Numbered from the stretch's first letter, positions 24,307 through 36,705 are shown. The stretch is 64,000 nt of DNA from Epiperipatus broadwayi (GCA_028023455.1 JAQFVV010000013.1:1302001-1366000); one strand, 5' to 3'. The notes: generated by a model from the sequence alone, not told the origin. Program-made: numbers and translations.

Positions 24307-27300
24307 CGTCACTCAATGTCAGGGGGCTTAACTCCAAAGACAGGGCATTTGCTATCTCACATTGGTTCAAACTCCAAAAACCAGATATACTTTGCTTATT
24401 AGAAACTAAGCTTCACCTTCACACAGACCCCACAATAATAAAAACAATTGAGAGCTTTGGTTACTTTATATACTCTTTCTCCATCTCAGCTACCGCTGGG
24501 GTTGCTCTTATCATCAATAGAAATTCAATTATTGGCTTCTTCAAAATCCTGCACATAGATACCAATTGCATTATTGCTACTATACAAATCTGGGGTTTTC
24601 TGTTCACTCTTATCAATGTGTATCTGGTTAAAGATGAACAAATAGTACACAAAGTTATACATAATATAAACATAGCAATTATATCGAACCCTAGCCCAGT
24701 TATCTGGCTTGGTGATTTCAACCAAACTTTTGACCATTTTGAGAAAAAATATTTAAAGATGGTTGCTAGAAACATACACAGTGGGAAAGCACTCTTTCAT
24801 TCTCTTTCTATACCAGAAGTATTCACTCGCTCATAGACCTCATATTCTACTCTCCTGAAATGATCTCATTCATAGATACACAGCTCTGGACTATTGCCTT
24901 TTCAGATCATCTCGCTGTTCAAGCTACCATCAAATTGCAACCACAACTTCATACATCAACCAACCTCCCCCGGATGATGAGATTACTCAACAGGCACAAT
25001 GTGCCCCCCCAATTAATCTCAGATATATACATCACCTTTCAAGAACAGAAGATATGGAATCTACCAGCATTACAAGGATGGAATACATTTATAACCACAA
25101 CACAAAAGTTTATTAACCAATACAATAGATACCAGAAAGGGCCATTAAGATTACTCTCAGAACTTGATCGGATTACATCTGAACTGAAAAGCATCCAAGT
25201 TACAGAACACAACATCCCACAAATTCTACTCCTAAAACATACATATGAACAAACCAGAATGACTCTTGTGGAATATATTCGTATTAAGCGAGCACGCAAT
25301 TATCTGGAACAACAAGATTGTTGGACTCCAGGTTATATCAGATGGGCCCTTGGGTCAGAAAAAAGAAATCACACACCCTCCTCTTTGTGCCTTGACGGTA
25401 TTACTTACTCTGGCATCAGTATGCTTAACAAAATTAGGGATCATTATTCCACCAAACTGCAGCCCATTGGAACTGTTACCAGATGACACAAATTTGTGAA
25501 AGACTCAAATAACTCTCACAGCATTACTGAAGCTGATATCATCTCCAAAATTAAAAGCCTGCCTGAACACACTCATCCAGGCATGCATGGAATTCCTAGA
25601 TTTCTTCTGTTACACTTGGAAAAATTTAACATACATGTTACAAGGGGAATCATTGATCTCTTAGCAACTGTTAGCCTACATCTTCCAGGGATCTATCCTA
25701 TATCAGTGGTCCCTTTCATAAAAAAGAAAGATCTACCTGTAGACTTAAATAACATTAGGCCAATATCCATGGTTCCTCTCCTAATCAAAATTATCGAAAG
25801 CATTATAAAAGATAAAATTCAAGAGAAAATCATATCAAAACTTTCCAGGCATCAATATGCTAAGAGGGGTTCAACAACTGGTGATGCTGTAAGATGATTT
25901 AAACTCCTCGTTGATCATATCCGTAGAACAAAACAATCCTGGCCGGTCACAGTCCAACTAGACTTTGCCGGGGCTTTTGACTCTGTCCAAATAGATGTAC
26001 TACTTGGTGAACTAGAGGCTCTTCAGGTTCCTTTGGCATACATTCAGATCATAGAGAATCTCCTAGCAAATCGAGATTTTTTTCTCTAAATGGGAGAATT
26101 GCCCCTGGGTTCAAACCCTGCATCTCCATTCCCCAGGGCTCCCCATTAAGTGCTCTCCTTTTCATGATCTATATAAATTCCTTGCTTTTAAGCATTGAGG
26201 ATGCACTCCCTGGGATCTCCATCCCTCTTCTTAATGAAAACATCTCCCACATCTCTTACATGGATGATGTAGTGGTGTTTCTTAAATCACATGAAGAAAT
26301 AAACATTCTTGAAAGCCTATTACAGCACTATGCTCAGATGCATGGGCTTACCGTTAACAGGAACAAATTGGCAATTTGGAATATCAAAACAGCTAACAAG
26401 ATAACAGGTTCATTACAAGCTATGCCTCAGCCTTTCTTGGGATTCAATATGTCACTATCCCCTACAGCAATGAGGATGGAAATACAATGAAGACTACTAA
26501 ACAAAATAGACATCACCATAACATGCCTCTCAAGAATATATATATCCACATTTGGAAAGGTTTCACTCTTAAACTCCCTCATACTTCCCAAGATTATATA
26601 TTATCTTGCAGGTTTTAAACCAACAGCTTTCATTAAAAAAGTAGAATCCCACTGTCTGCGACTCTGTAGAGGTGAGCGCAGATCATTTATCAGTCTGTGC
26701 ACCCTTCAAAAGCCAAGAGACATGAATGGACTGGGACTGCATTCAATAAAGGTATTCGCAATACAGAGAACTTACAATATAATCCATAAACTTTATTCTG
26801 ATTGCAGGACCTTCCAATGTCCGCTTCCCAAAGAGCAAGTGCTTCCCACTGATAGACCACCCCCTCAGAGGTTCACTCCCACCTGGCATCAAATACACAT
26901 CTCATACATTTTTACGCACATAGTACCTTCCGCGACCATGTTCAATTCAAAAATAACCTATTGGGAAGCCTTCAACCTATCCAACTCAAATACCCAGAAG
27001 GCACACACTTACCTCCCCATCGACATAAACAAACTGTGCAAACTAGCCCATAGATTGAAACTAGCACCTAAATAAACAGACTTCCTTCTCAAAATTAACC
27101 TTGGTAGCCTCTCCACTGCTATATTTCTTAATAGAAGAGGCTTCCACATAGATACCATATGTTGTCTCTGTTCAATTCAAAAATAACCTATTGGGAAGCC
27201 TTCAACCTATCCAACTCAAATACCCAGAAGGCACACACTTACCTCCCCATCGACATAAACAAACTGTGCAAACTAGCCCGTAGATTGAAACTAGCACCTA

Positions 27301-27761
27301 AATACACAGACTTCCTTCTCAAAATTAACCTTGGTAGCCTCTCCACTGCTATATTTCTTAATAGAAGAGGCTTCCGCATAGATCCCATATGTTGTCTCTG
27401 TATTTCCAGCCCAGAAGATATGGACCATATCCTTCGCCTTTGTCCGGTCTGGCAAGGACTAAGACAAAACTTCCAGAACCACATTGATAATAATGGTCCA
27501 GATCTAACATCTCTTGAAGGGGTTTTAAATAGAGGCATTTTCGCTGAAATCAGGCTTGCCACCTACATAAACTTTGCCATCTGGTTGACCAGATGCAAGG
27601 TGATTTTTCAAAAATTACTGCTTAACGAAATCAATAACTGCTTCCTCAGCATAATTAAAAATATCTGAGAAACAGACAAGAGAGAGGCCGATACATACCT
27701 GGCCATACTAACCTGGGAATTCACAACTGATCTAAACAGCACCTCTCCAACCAACCCCTAA
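24291..27761 (+). pseudogene. LINE-B ORF2: endonuclease and reverse transcriptase, broken
   Basis: Starts at ATG 24291, inside the end of ORF1 and in the -1 frame. Endonuclease: SLNVRGLN (motif I), LLETKL (catalytic Glu), INVYL, WLGDFNQ, LIDLIFYSP and SDHLAV (catalytic SDH). RT: THPGMHGIPRFLLLHL, IRPISMVPLLIKIIES, VQLDFAGAFDSV (motif A), QGSPLSALLF (motif B) and SYMDDVVVFL (motif C). Next come FGKVSLLNSLILPKI and a C-terminal C-CL-C-(8)-H-ILRL-C knuckle. Breaks are a frameshift near 24833, a frameshift near 25485, TGA at 25895, a frameshift near 26087, TGA at 26488, TAA at 27073, a 230-bp duplication and TGA at 27666. Alignment to LINE-A suggests the ancestral stop is TAA 27759-27761. Catalytic residues of both domains are still present in the pieces. 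Confidence 0.88.
26941..27400. repeat. 230-bp tandem duplication in LINE-B ORF2
   Basis: 26941-27170 and 27171-27400 differ at only about four bases. It shifts the reading frame, since 230 leaves remainder 2 on division by three. The first copy has a TAA where the second has TAC, so the first copy took the nonsense mutation and the second still reads into the C-terminal knuckle. Confidence 0.95.
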
Positions 27762-28058
27762 ATAATTTATATGAAAATATCTATTATGATTTAATATCTA
27801 TTATGATTTAATAAAACCCTCCAACCATAACTTGCCAAAACAGGGTTTACTAACAAAGGTATTTCGTTATAGACTAGATGAATAATGTTCACCTTGCATC
27901 CACAGGCTAAGTTCTTCACTATCATTCATTTTATATTCTACTGACTTTTGGATCATTTCTTCTTTGTATATACCACCCTGTAACCTTGTCTAGTTATTTC
28001 TGTTATTTTTTATTTTTTTTTGTAATCACTTATATGTCAAATAAAATTATCTTGAAAG

Positions 28059-29189
28059 AGAACACTTGGTTTTTTAGAGGATGGAGGGAGAGGGGTTGTT
28101 TTGATTTTGAATTGTTATCTTTTTTGTTTGTTTGTTTCAAATATTTACACTACAGAAAGCTTTATATGATAGCTAAAAGTTCTTCCTTAATTTTTTGGGC
28201 CTTTAATTTTAAAAAAAGACATAAACAGTTCATTTTTAAAGAACTTTTTTTTTAAGCTGGGGGAGGTCGGGTGGCAGGGAAGGTTTGTTGTGATTTTTAA
28301 TTTTATTATGTTACTGCACAGTTCTTTATTATTATTTTATTTATTTTTTTGGTAGGGCCTTTTGAATAAACTCTTAAACACTTTTTTTGATATATTAAAA
28401 TATTACCTACTTTAACTGTTAATGAAACTTATCAAATATTACCTACCTACTTTATAATCATGTGAACAACAAAAACAACAATAAGTTTTCCCATGAAATA
28501 ATTTATGGAATCAAAAAGAAAATGAAACTTTGGACAAGTTGTGAAGCAAAACAAGTAAAAGAAACCATCATTGATGGGGGTATAAAAAACACACAAATAA
28601 AATAACAGGGAAGCCTCAAAGTTGTAAGTAATGGAATTTTGGAACCTTCGAACCAACAACTTCCCTTACACAGACCTGCATAGATACTCTTGCAGGAGTT
28701 TCTCTTTCTATGAAAACACAATATTGGGCTTCCACTTGTGTGGCCAGCTAGCAATTCACTCAGCTTTGACCAATTCAGACAACTTGCAGATGACATTTGA
28801 CAATTCTCACATGGATTCATGCGTAAATGGGCATTTGAGTGCGAAATTGGAAAAAACTCTGCTGAAAAAGAACCTTTTCAAGTTGTGTGCAGTTGAAAAG
28901 CATAGGGAAGCATGTGTGATGACATGACAATTCTTAATATAGAATACTAATTCCACTACGCTTTCTAAAAAATTTGCAACAATGAATTTTTGCAGAGTTT
29001 CATCTATTTCAAATATGGCCACTATCAAATCAGATGGTAGTGATAGTTCAAAAGCGCTCACTTGATGAATACTGTTACAATGCAATGGGCATAGTATTTT
29101 ATTATGTAATTGTAGAATACATCACCCTCAGGTGGCCTGTTGTGGCTCAAAAACTCACCTCTTGTACTGTCAACCGTAAGTTAAGGCCA
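28059..29189. other. T-rich array remnant, then anonymous sequence
   Basis: 28060-28380 repeats phrases seen upstream of LINE-B (aacactt, ggttttttag, a gatggagg-like purine run, then ggggttgtt). From 28500 to 29180 the sequence is less AT-rich. It has overlapping short frames on both strands (98 codons plus at 28631, 105 codons minus at 28503), neither with a recognisable domain. On the minus strand ttggttcgaaggttcc resembles a tRNA B box, so a SINE is possible but unproven. Confidence 0.4.
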
Positions 29190-29276
29190 CTAAAAATGGT
29201 ATATTGATGTGCATTTTGTGAAAAAGAGCACCAGCAGATGGTAGGGTTCAGTTTTCATACTATTACCAATTTTAAT
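29190..29276 (-). repeat. Right member of an inverted pair around LINE-B
   Basis: Reverse-complement match to 21007-21090 over nearly its full length. Whether the pair is the termini of a larger element or two chance insertions of one dispersed repeat cannot be decided here. Confidence 0.8.
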
Positions 29277-29839
29277 TACTATTGCTTAGATTCATGTTTT
29301 ATTTATATAACTTTTTAAGACCATTCAATCCAATATATAATTATATATAAAATATATAACTACTAATACTAGATCAGTAACTGTATTCTTTAGTGATCTC
29401 ATTTTTATGATGACTACATTTCTTTTTTATCCTTTGTCTATAAAACTGAAAAAGATATGATGTTTTGTCAGAATATAATTTATTAATCAAACCATAACAC
29501 TAATTATATTTTAACTTCAGCTACTGCTTTGATGATCAGTATACTATGTAAACTACTAATATTGTACTATTATTGTCTGTGCTGTTTTTGGTACTTTTTA
29601 AAAAATAATTGAAATTACATAAGTTAAAAGTTTGATAGCTCATTAATTTCTCTTTTCTCCAAAAAAAATAATAGTTGTTGGATGTGCATCCCAGTTTGAC
29701 CACATTTTTTTACAATCATAAATAAGTTTAAGACTCTATCAAAGCTGATTAGAGAATACTAACCTTAGTTGTTGTTCTTTAGTTTGAAACTGAGAGAAAA
29801 TTGCAACTTCTCTGTGTGGTAAAATTAGTAGTCTGCTTT
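29277..29839. other. AT-rich stretch, nothing recognised
   Basis: No coding frame or repeat was identified. Confidence 0.4.
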
Positions 29840-30015
29840 TGCAAGGAAATCAAGTCATACATCACATGATTCTTGAGGCTTTGGTGATTTTATATTGCTA
29901 AAGCTATTATTAATTGGTGCATCTGAACTTGGTTCAGTCCCATATGGCTATTTAAGTTAAGTAGCTGGATTTGAAGGCATATGGATGTCTGAAAATTTCA
30001 GATTTTCTACTTAAT
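29840..30015. repeat. Dispersed repeat D, left part only
   Basis: Matches about 13795-13945 in the same orientation (tttggttcag-like start, ctatttaagtta, atgtctgaaaatttcag, tttctactta). The match stops at about 30015, where duplicated block copy 1 begins. Confidence 0.65.
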
Positions 30016-30648
30016 AGTGTATCAGTCAGATGTGTATGCTCTTTCAATGAAATTTAGAGTCTGGATAAAAATACCTTGAAGCCAATCATGTCCACAGGGG
30101 CATTCATGGATCTTGTGCTGTTTACCCATCCTCCAAACCTCGAAAATCATGAACGACATCTCTGATGATAACAAATGGATTTTCTTTATTCCTGGCCCAG
30201 AGACACAGCAGAGAAGCAAAAGAACTCTTATAAGATTTATGAAACCACAACATGATATAGGAAGATTTTATATAACTATTAACTAATATGGTTATATTCA
30301 AAAAAAGATGAATGGTCAATTAATTCATTCGAGCATTATTTTGAACCTGGGATAAAATATATCTAGCAACACTAACTTACAAGAGAAGTAATTTACTGAA
30401 CCCGGACTAAATAACAGAATGATTCGAATGAATGAATAAGTTGAGAAACAAACCTTAATAACATGATAAAATAGTATAACATTTTTGCATTCTGGTAGGC
30501 CTTCTTTTACACTCTATAAAGTGAAAGTTAATCAAGCTATGGAGAAGCAAAATATCTTGGTTCCTATTTCCAAAAGCATAGCTATATTTCCTGATTAATT
30601 GGCCTACCAATTATTATGATGTGCACAGCCAATGGAATCAAAAAATTT

Positions 30649-30804
30649 GTTTATTTTAGGGCACCAGAATTCTACATGAATTCGCTGATCTGTCACATTG
30701 CATCGCACACAGTAATTTAAAAGGGAGTTTATTTTAGGGCACCAGAATTCTACATGAATTCGCTGATCTGTCACATTGCATCGCACACAGTAATTTAAAA
30801 GGGA
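30649..30804. repeat. 78-bp tandem duplication
   Basis: 30649-30726 repeated essentially exactly at 30727-30804. It lies in the part of block copy 1 that copy 2 lacks. Confidence 0.95.
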
Positions 30805-31238
30805 ATTTATTATTAAGATTGGGATCTGGATTTATTGTCATTTTAAATATCTCTATGAATCTTTTCCAGGGCGAAACTATTAAATATAATGGCAAAGGTA
30901 ATTTCTTCAATTAAATATTAATAAACTAACATTAATAACATCTAATATTCAAATTAAGAACGTACAAAGAGGGTGCTAAATTAATACTAGAATATTTTAT
31001 TAAAATCTATTTAAAATATTTATACAAGAATTAGTAATGAAAAAATTGGAAAAAAAAAAAAAAACATACACTAATCCAAATACTATTAATCAGATGAAAA
31101 GTTCTTGTTACATCTAAATTCTTCTAGCTAGTTCCTTGAAAGTTTGAAAATCAGTCACTATCGGTATTATCATTCCTGGTTAATGTTAATTGGCCAACAA
31201 TTAAAGTCACAAATTGGGAGTAAATAATCTTAACTTAC

Positions 31239-31520
31239 CGGTAGGCTTGCATCAGTTCTTATAATATACTTGCCTTTCTTTGGGATCCTGGGCTCCTTGA
31301 AATTTAATTGATCTCACCTGCTGGCATCTTCACATTCCTAGTCTATTTCATAGCTTGAGCAAGAAGCTCAGTTGCGATGACCTCTTCATTATGAAAGATG
31401 GTGTTCACAAGGTTTCATTTCCATTTTTGCATGATGACTTTGTTCAGCAAGTGAGTAGTGTTCCTGTGCATATACATCTCATTGCAGCAGGTCACTCTCG
31501 TGGAAACCTCCAACTCTAAA
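31239..31520 (-). pseudogene. Possible degraded coding or exon-like segment
   Basis: On the minus strand one frame stays readable for about 80 codons apart from a TGA and a TAG. Pieces are LELEVSTRVTCCNEMYMHRN, LLNKVIMQKWK, then after the stop NLVNTIFHNEEVIATELL, and later RNVKMPAGEI. The segment is less AT-rich than its surroundings. Splice-like signals are present: a tttttag before it, and cag|gtgag and ccg|gtaagt after. I recognise no protein family. It may be a relic of a captured host transcript or of another element. Confidence 0.25.
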
Positions 31521-32016
31521 AACACATAACCAGAAGATAAATGAAAGACATAGATTGAAGTTGTCCTCTTCTTTTTATACCTCAATTCAGTTTTTGAAAC
31601 TTTTGCACATGTTATTATTATCATGGTGCATAGGTTTATAATCTTATACATTTATTTTCTTTTTCTGGTACAAAAGTTCTTTTTTTTTAATAAATTTTTT
31701 TCACCATCTTTAATCAATATCCTAAAGGTTTTCTTAATCATAATCTTTGCCGTTTCGAATTTTTTTCTGTTTATCTGGATTAATAATCTGCATGCCTTTT
31801 TTATTCTTTCTAATTTCAACTTTTATTAAATTTTATATAAATAATTCAAAACAGAAAAAAAATCAACTCTCATTGTATGTTTTAAAAAAATAAATTATAC
31901 TAAGCAAATTGCGTCTTTTACACAATCTTTAAATTCTACTTTTTTTCTTTAGCTTTTAAGTATTCTCAAATGCCAATATATTGGGACCATCTATTTGTAT
32001 ATGGTACAATAGTTCC

Positions 32017-32042
32017 ATATATATATATATATATATATATAT
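32017..32042. repeat. (AT)n microsatellite
   Basis: Thirteen AT units, at the junction where block copy 1 resumes matching copy 2. Confidence 0.95.
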
Positions 32043-32415
32043 GATATTTTCAGGTTTAGCATATACCTATGTTTAATCACCTAAATTCAGAGATTTGGTT
32101 GTTACATACACGTACAATTCTAGAGTATGATATTTCGATTTAAATGTGTACTAATTCTGGTGCGATTTTAATATGCCAATGCTTGTTTATAAACCTTCTA
32201 CAATATAACAATATTAATGCTATTTGTACCAAAATACATAAGAGTAATTAATGACCAGCTTGAATACATTGATTGAAATGTTCCTCAATTATTTGCATTT
32301 TATTATTGTATTTGCACCTATATGGATGTGAAACTTTCCATGCTATATATAGCATTTACATTCATTGTTTAATTATAAATTTATTTAAACACACATTTAT
32401 TACCTAAATAATATG

Positions 32416-32525
32416 CATTAAGGCTGTAGCCTCAAGCACATGCATGTAAAATGCGATAGTAGGGACCTCTACAGGTCCCTACTATCGCATTTTATATGCA
32501 TGTGCTTGAGGCTACAGCCTTAATG
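32416..32525. repeat. Foldback palindrome, 53-bp arms
   Basis: Arms 32416-32468 and 32473-32525 are reverse complements with a single mismatch and a 4-base loop. Block copy 2 lacks the whole insertion (compare about 37555-37570), and an attcaatgttta-like target flanks it on both sides. A third, single-arm copy lies at about 42534-42640. Confidence 0.92.
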
Positions 32526-32803
32526 AATATTATTCAATATTTAAGTAATATAATAATACATATTTTTTCCCAGAGGGTAATTTAGGTTAATGCAATACAC
32601 AGTAAGCTTGATTTGATAACTCAGTCACAATGTTCAAATAAAACTGTCATTATGATTTATTAATGCACGTGAGATTGATTTATAAACAGACTAAGAAAAA
32701 TGATGCTAATATAATATGAGCAAGATTCTTAAGATTCTAAAAGTTCCACATAATCAGATGGAGCACAGGTTTTTTATTATCACACCATTGCAGTGAAGAT
32801 ATT

Positions 32804-32851
32804 ACATAATGATATATGTAAATTTTAACATAATGATATATGTAAATTTTA
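32804..32851. repeat. 24-bp tandem duplication
   Basis: 32804-32827 repeated at 32828-32851. Confidence 0.9.
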
Positions 32852-34818
32852 AGACAAGGTAGTACTAGCATAACAGGTAGCTATGATAGTTTAATTCCCT
32901 TTTTTTATCCAAAAAGGTGCTTTGACATTATTAAGAAATCCCAAAAAAATACAACCCCCTATTCATTTCAGAGTGGGTTTAAATAAAATGTGAGTTAGAA
33001 GATGCAAAGAGCCAGGTGTGCTGGAACATCCCAAAACAGAGCATTCCATACACTAACTGAAGGGTTTGGACTTCCAACATCCCATCTAATAAGCAACCTG
33101 AACTTTTGGCAAAGCCAACCTATGCTAGCTATGCAAAGAGTAAATGACACCACTAACAATGTTTTTCACTTGTAATATTTTAATACCTAGCACAATGGCA
33201 TAAATTATTTTTAAACCTGTGTTAAGCATTAAGCTTGATTTTACATATATAATAATTACTAAGTATATTGAAATGACCCCCCCCCCATAACATAACAAAT
33301 CCCACATTCATTTTAGAGGTTGTTAGTATCTTCACCCAAGGATGCTCCCTAAGGCTTTACCATAAAATAATTATCAAAATTACTGGTATGGTGGTCATCA
33401 AAATAATGACTAAATAAATTACTTAATAGCATTAATAATCAACACTTAACTCAATATAAAATTAAACTAGGAGGTCATTACATCCTACCAATAAATATGT
33501 AAGTTTACTTTATTCATGCATATTATTCAAATGTCATTCAACCCGGTGTGCATGTATGTCTATAATAAAATTAAATGGATTAATGATTACTAACTCGAAT
33601 GAGGGGGGTACTAATAGTGGCAGATGTGCTTGCAAAGTTGGGTTTGCTTGGAATATTAATTCAATTTCAAATAAAATCTAAAAAAAAATAAATCAATAAA
33701 TCTAATAATTTTACTGCACCAAAGTATGGGATGAGAACAATACATAATAGAAAAGATACAGAATGGTATAAAATTTTAAAGAGAATTGTAAACATAGATT
33801 AATTTATAGAATATGTCAAATGGCATCGTGCCATTCCCAGTTATATCAGAATACAGGTAAATGTGAAAATACAGTACATATTTAATTATTAAGTTTATAA
33901 GTTAGTTTAGACTTTTAGAAAGTCTTTGGTGATGGCAATGATTGATTACCTTTTGATATTGTATGATTTTAATGGCTCAATGAACCCATGCTTTTATGAA
34001 GCAATCACCATGATCCATGGGCACTAATTAATTTGTTTGATGGCAGGTAGATTTTTTGTAAGGCTCAAACTTTCATGCATTATTTAAGTAGTCCATTAGT
34101 TTGGAGTTGCTGAATGGCATCCTGGCAGGGTAACGATATTGAAAGGATCAGGAAAGGTTGACAAGGGTGACTTGATTCCCACTACTTGAACATCTTTTTT
34201 CAAAGTTCTGATTAACATGGATTATGTTAGCTACTTGATTAATAATAAAACCATTGAATGCCTTGTGTATTAATTTTAATCCCATTTATAGTCTGCCATA
34301 CTATTCCAAGAATGCTTTTACAAGTTTGCCAGAGGGAATGCAATTGTATGCTTATCTTGCATGATTAAATTAAATAAGATTTGCTTTGTCTTTCATTAGC
34401 AGAAGATGCAAATAATCGATAAGGGCTTGAACAATATTGTCTAATCTGATAATGGATTGCTTTCATCTGATTGTACTACATTTCTCTAGAACCTTCTTGA
34501 TATGTTGCATCATATTTTCCACATTTTAAAATAATAAAATTAAATATAAAAAAATTAAGTATATCAATAAATATTTATAACAATATTAATATGCTAGGTT
34601 ACACATCCATATTCGCTATGTGTATATATCAATGTACATACACAAACCTCATTTTAATGATATTAAAACAATAATTATTTGTTAATTTGCTGTTTATCAG
34701 TACACCTACATTGATGTAAAACATACATGAAAAAACAGGATGGAATGACAGTTTTGAACCCTGTTGGGTGGTTAGTCATATGTTAGATAATGAAGCTTAA
34801 TCTGAATTACAGATTGAC

Positions 34819-36615
34819 TTCTTCATACTTTCCTACTTAAGGGAAATGAGAAAAAGAAAATAAACAAAAAAAACTCTTTACTTCAAGTCTCTATGTGACA
34901 AAAAGAACAACCAAGTTTGTTGACTTTATCCCATATGAACCTCAGGTATGGTAACATTGCTATTCCTCATTGTCTTTGCACTGTAATTACCATCCCTTTT
35001 TAGATATAACAGAAAAATTTTAAGTTATTCCTGTCATTATAACTTTGGATTGTTTATTCAATCTGGCATTATCTAAAATTTTTAAACCATTTTGAGTTTT
35101 CCCCTTCATTGGTTCTGTGCCATCCTACTTTCTGAATGTTGTGGGTTTTTTATAACTAGCGCCACCAATCTTTAGTGGCCACTTTTAAATAGTAGCCAGG
35201 CAAAAAAACAACTCTTAAGCTCTCTAAATGTTCTTGTGGATTTCCCCAAGGTTCTTCATAAAAAACCTGTACCTAAACAAAACACACTATATTGGATGAC
35301 CCCTTATGGTTAACTAGATTGCATCGGCTCTGGGCCATCTTATAGTCATAGGTCCTTTGACCTCTATCTCTGGTTGTGAATTTATTCTCCCTGTACAATA
35401 ACTCTTAGGCTGGTTCTGAACTCCTATCATTTTGATTATAGTCTGATATGGCCTCCTGTCTGCAACCAAGCATAGGTTCCAGTGTAAGTTTTATTTGTTC
35501 AAATTCCCTTCATAAACTCTCTACTGTTTTTTAACTATCATTTGATCTTCCTCTTGGATTCTTCTAAATCTTCAATCTGCCTTTACTTTTAATTCTTCAG
35601 TCATCTTTTGCATTTGCCTTGGATACTTTTGGGCCAAGATCAAGATCATACAATAGCTTTTTTGGATCCCTACCCATAATCTCTGAGCTCATTATTCCCA
35701 ATGGATTTATATTTATTGATGCCTTTTGATTGAACTCCATGCTATTATTTGCACTGCTTTGCTTCATGTGACCATCATCTTCTATCTCATGTTTTGTTGT
35801 CCTTGCTCTCTGTTTTTTGGTAGACCATTTTGCTTATTTTCCATTCCAAGCTGCTTGGACTTTTAGATTTTTATTTATACTTTAACTGACTAAAACGATA
35901 TTGTTTTTCTTTTCTTTGTTTTATTTTAACTATGGAAAGATGCCCCACCCCTTTTCTTTAACCATCTCCTGGCCTACCATTCTGTTTGCTCCCCCAAATA
36001 TTTTCTCTACCTGCCCTGCTTCCTTTCACTATGCTACCTTGTGTCAATTGTTGCTTATGTAACTGTACTTCACTATAGCCCAAACTGCCCACCATTTACA
36101 TTTGTCAACTACTAAAAAAATCACTTAATACTATGAAATATAAAACAAACTATTGTTTTACCCAAATTTTTCTTTCCTTCCTTATCTCAGTTGCTCTCCT
36201 GCACCTGAAACAGATTTGTAATTTTGTTTTCATTAGTTATTAGGGTTATTTGACATAAAATAATAACTAATTAAAAAAATGATTATCTATATCATCACCA
36301 ACTTTAACCTCTTGACTTTCCAATCAACTAGTGGTTGGCAAAATATATAATTGTGTTAATAATACCTAGGCCCCATGCCAATGCAGAATATTGATTTATA
36401 ATTATACAATAATGACAGGGATATTCCAGCTCCAACATATATAAATGAATGGCTAGATAAATCTACATCCAGGTTTTATATATTTTGTCTTCCTTTGTAA
36501 AAACCATGCAGCAAGTGTCAAATTTTTGAAAAAAAAATTATTACCCCTCAAGAATGTTGGTGAATTATGTCAGAGACCCATGTTGCAGTGCCAAGCCCTA
36601 GAGAAAAAAAAACCT
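34819..36615. other. Spacer between the two large repeat blocks
   Basis: Mostly anonymous but with lower AT content than average from 35100 to 36100. The only coding-like signal is the minus-strand stretch listed separately. Confidence 0.4.
35575..35880 (-). pseudogene. Possible relic of a coding sequence, family unknown
   Basis: On the minus strand a frame stays open for about 65 codons (KQRARTTKHEIEDDGHMKQS, then NPLGIMSSEIMGRDPKKLL, then DLGPKVSKANAKDD) before a TGA. More short pieces follow in the same direction towards 35100. The composition, polar and Lys/Ser/Asn-rich, resembles the disordered part of LINE ORF1 proteins, but no zinc knuckle or other motif is seen. Confidence 0.25.
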
Positions 36616-36705
36616 GTACCAGTCAGATGTGTATGCTCATTCAATAAAATTTAGAGTCTGGATAAAAATACCTTGAAAACAATCATGCCCAAGATACTCA
36701 GGTCA

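Larger units (their letters stand above)
21640..28058 (+). mobile_element. LINE-B, two-ORF non-LTR retrotransposon, partly preserved
   Basis: Relative of LINE-A in opposite orientation. The leader contains no clear promoter. ORF1 begins at 21923 and overlaps ORF2 (24291-27761). The 3' tail is about 300 bp and appears to end near 28058, after a caaataaaattatc segment. It is younger or better kept than LINE-A: ORF1 has one 642-codon open stretch, while ORF2 has at least six disabling changes. The exact 5' end is not defined, and no target-site duplication was found. Confidence 0.85.
30018..34818 (+). repeat. Large direct repeat, block copy 1
   Basis: Collinear with 36616-39993. Both start with cagtcagatgtgtatgctc followed by a shared tttagagtctggataaaaat and both end with ctgaattacagattgact. 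Matching sections are about 30018-30465 with 36616-37115 and about 32028-34818 with 37125-39993. Copy 1 holds about 1.56 kb (30465-32028) absent from copy 2, and the foldback insertion at 32370-32550. No coding capacity was seen apart from a doubtful relic at 31239-31520. At 34748-34764 is a tRNA T-arm-like sequence on the minus strand (ACAG stem, GGTTCAA loop). Confidence 0.85.

Noticed and set aside
28503-28927. Overlapping plus and minus frames of about 100 codons
   Set aside because: Neither has a recognisable domain; kept only as anonymous higher-GC sequence, possibly a SINE.
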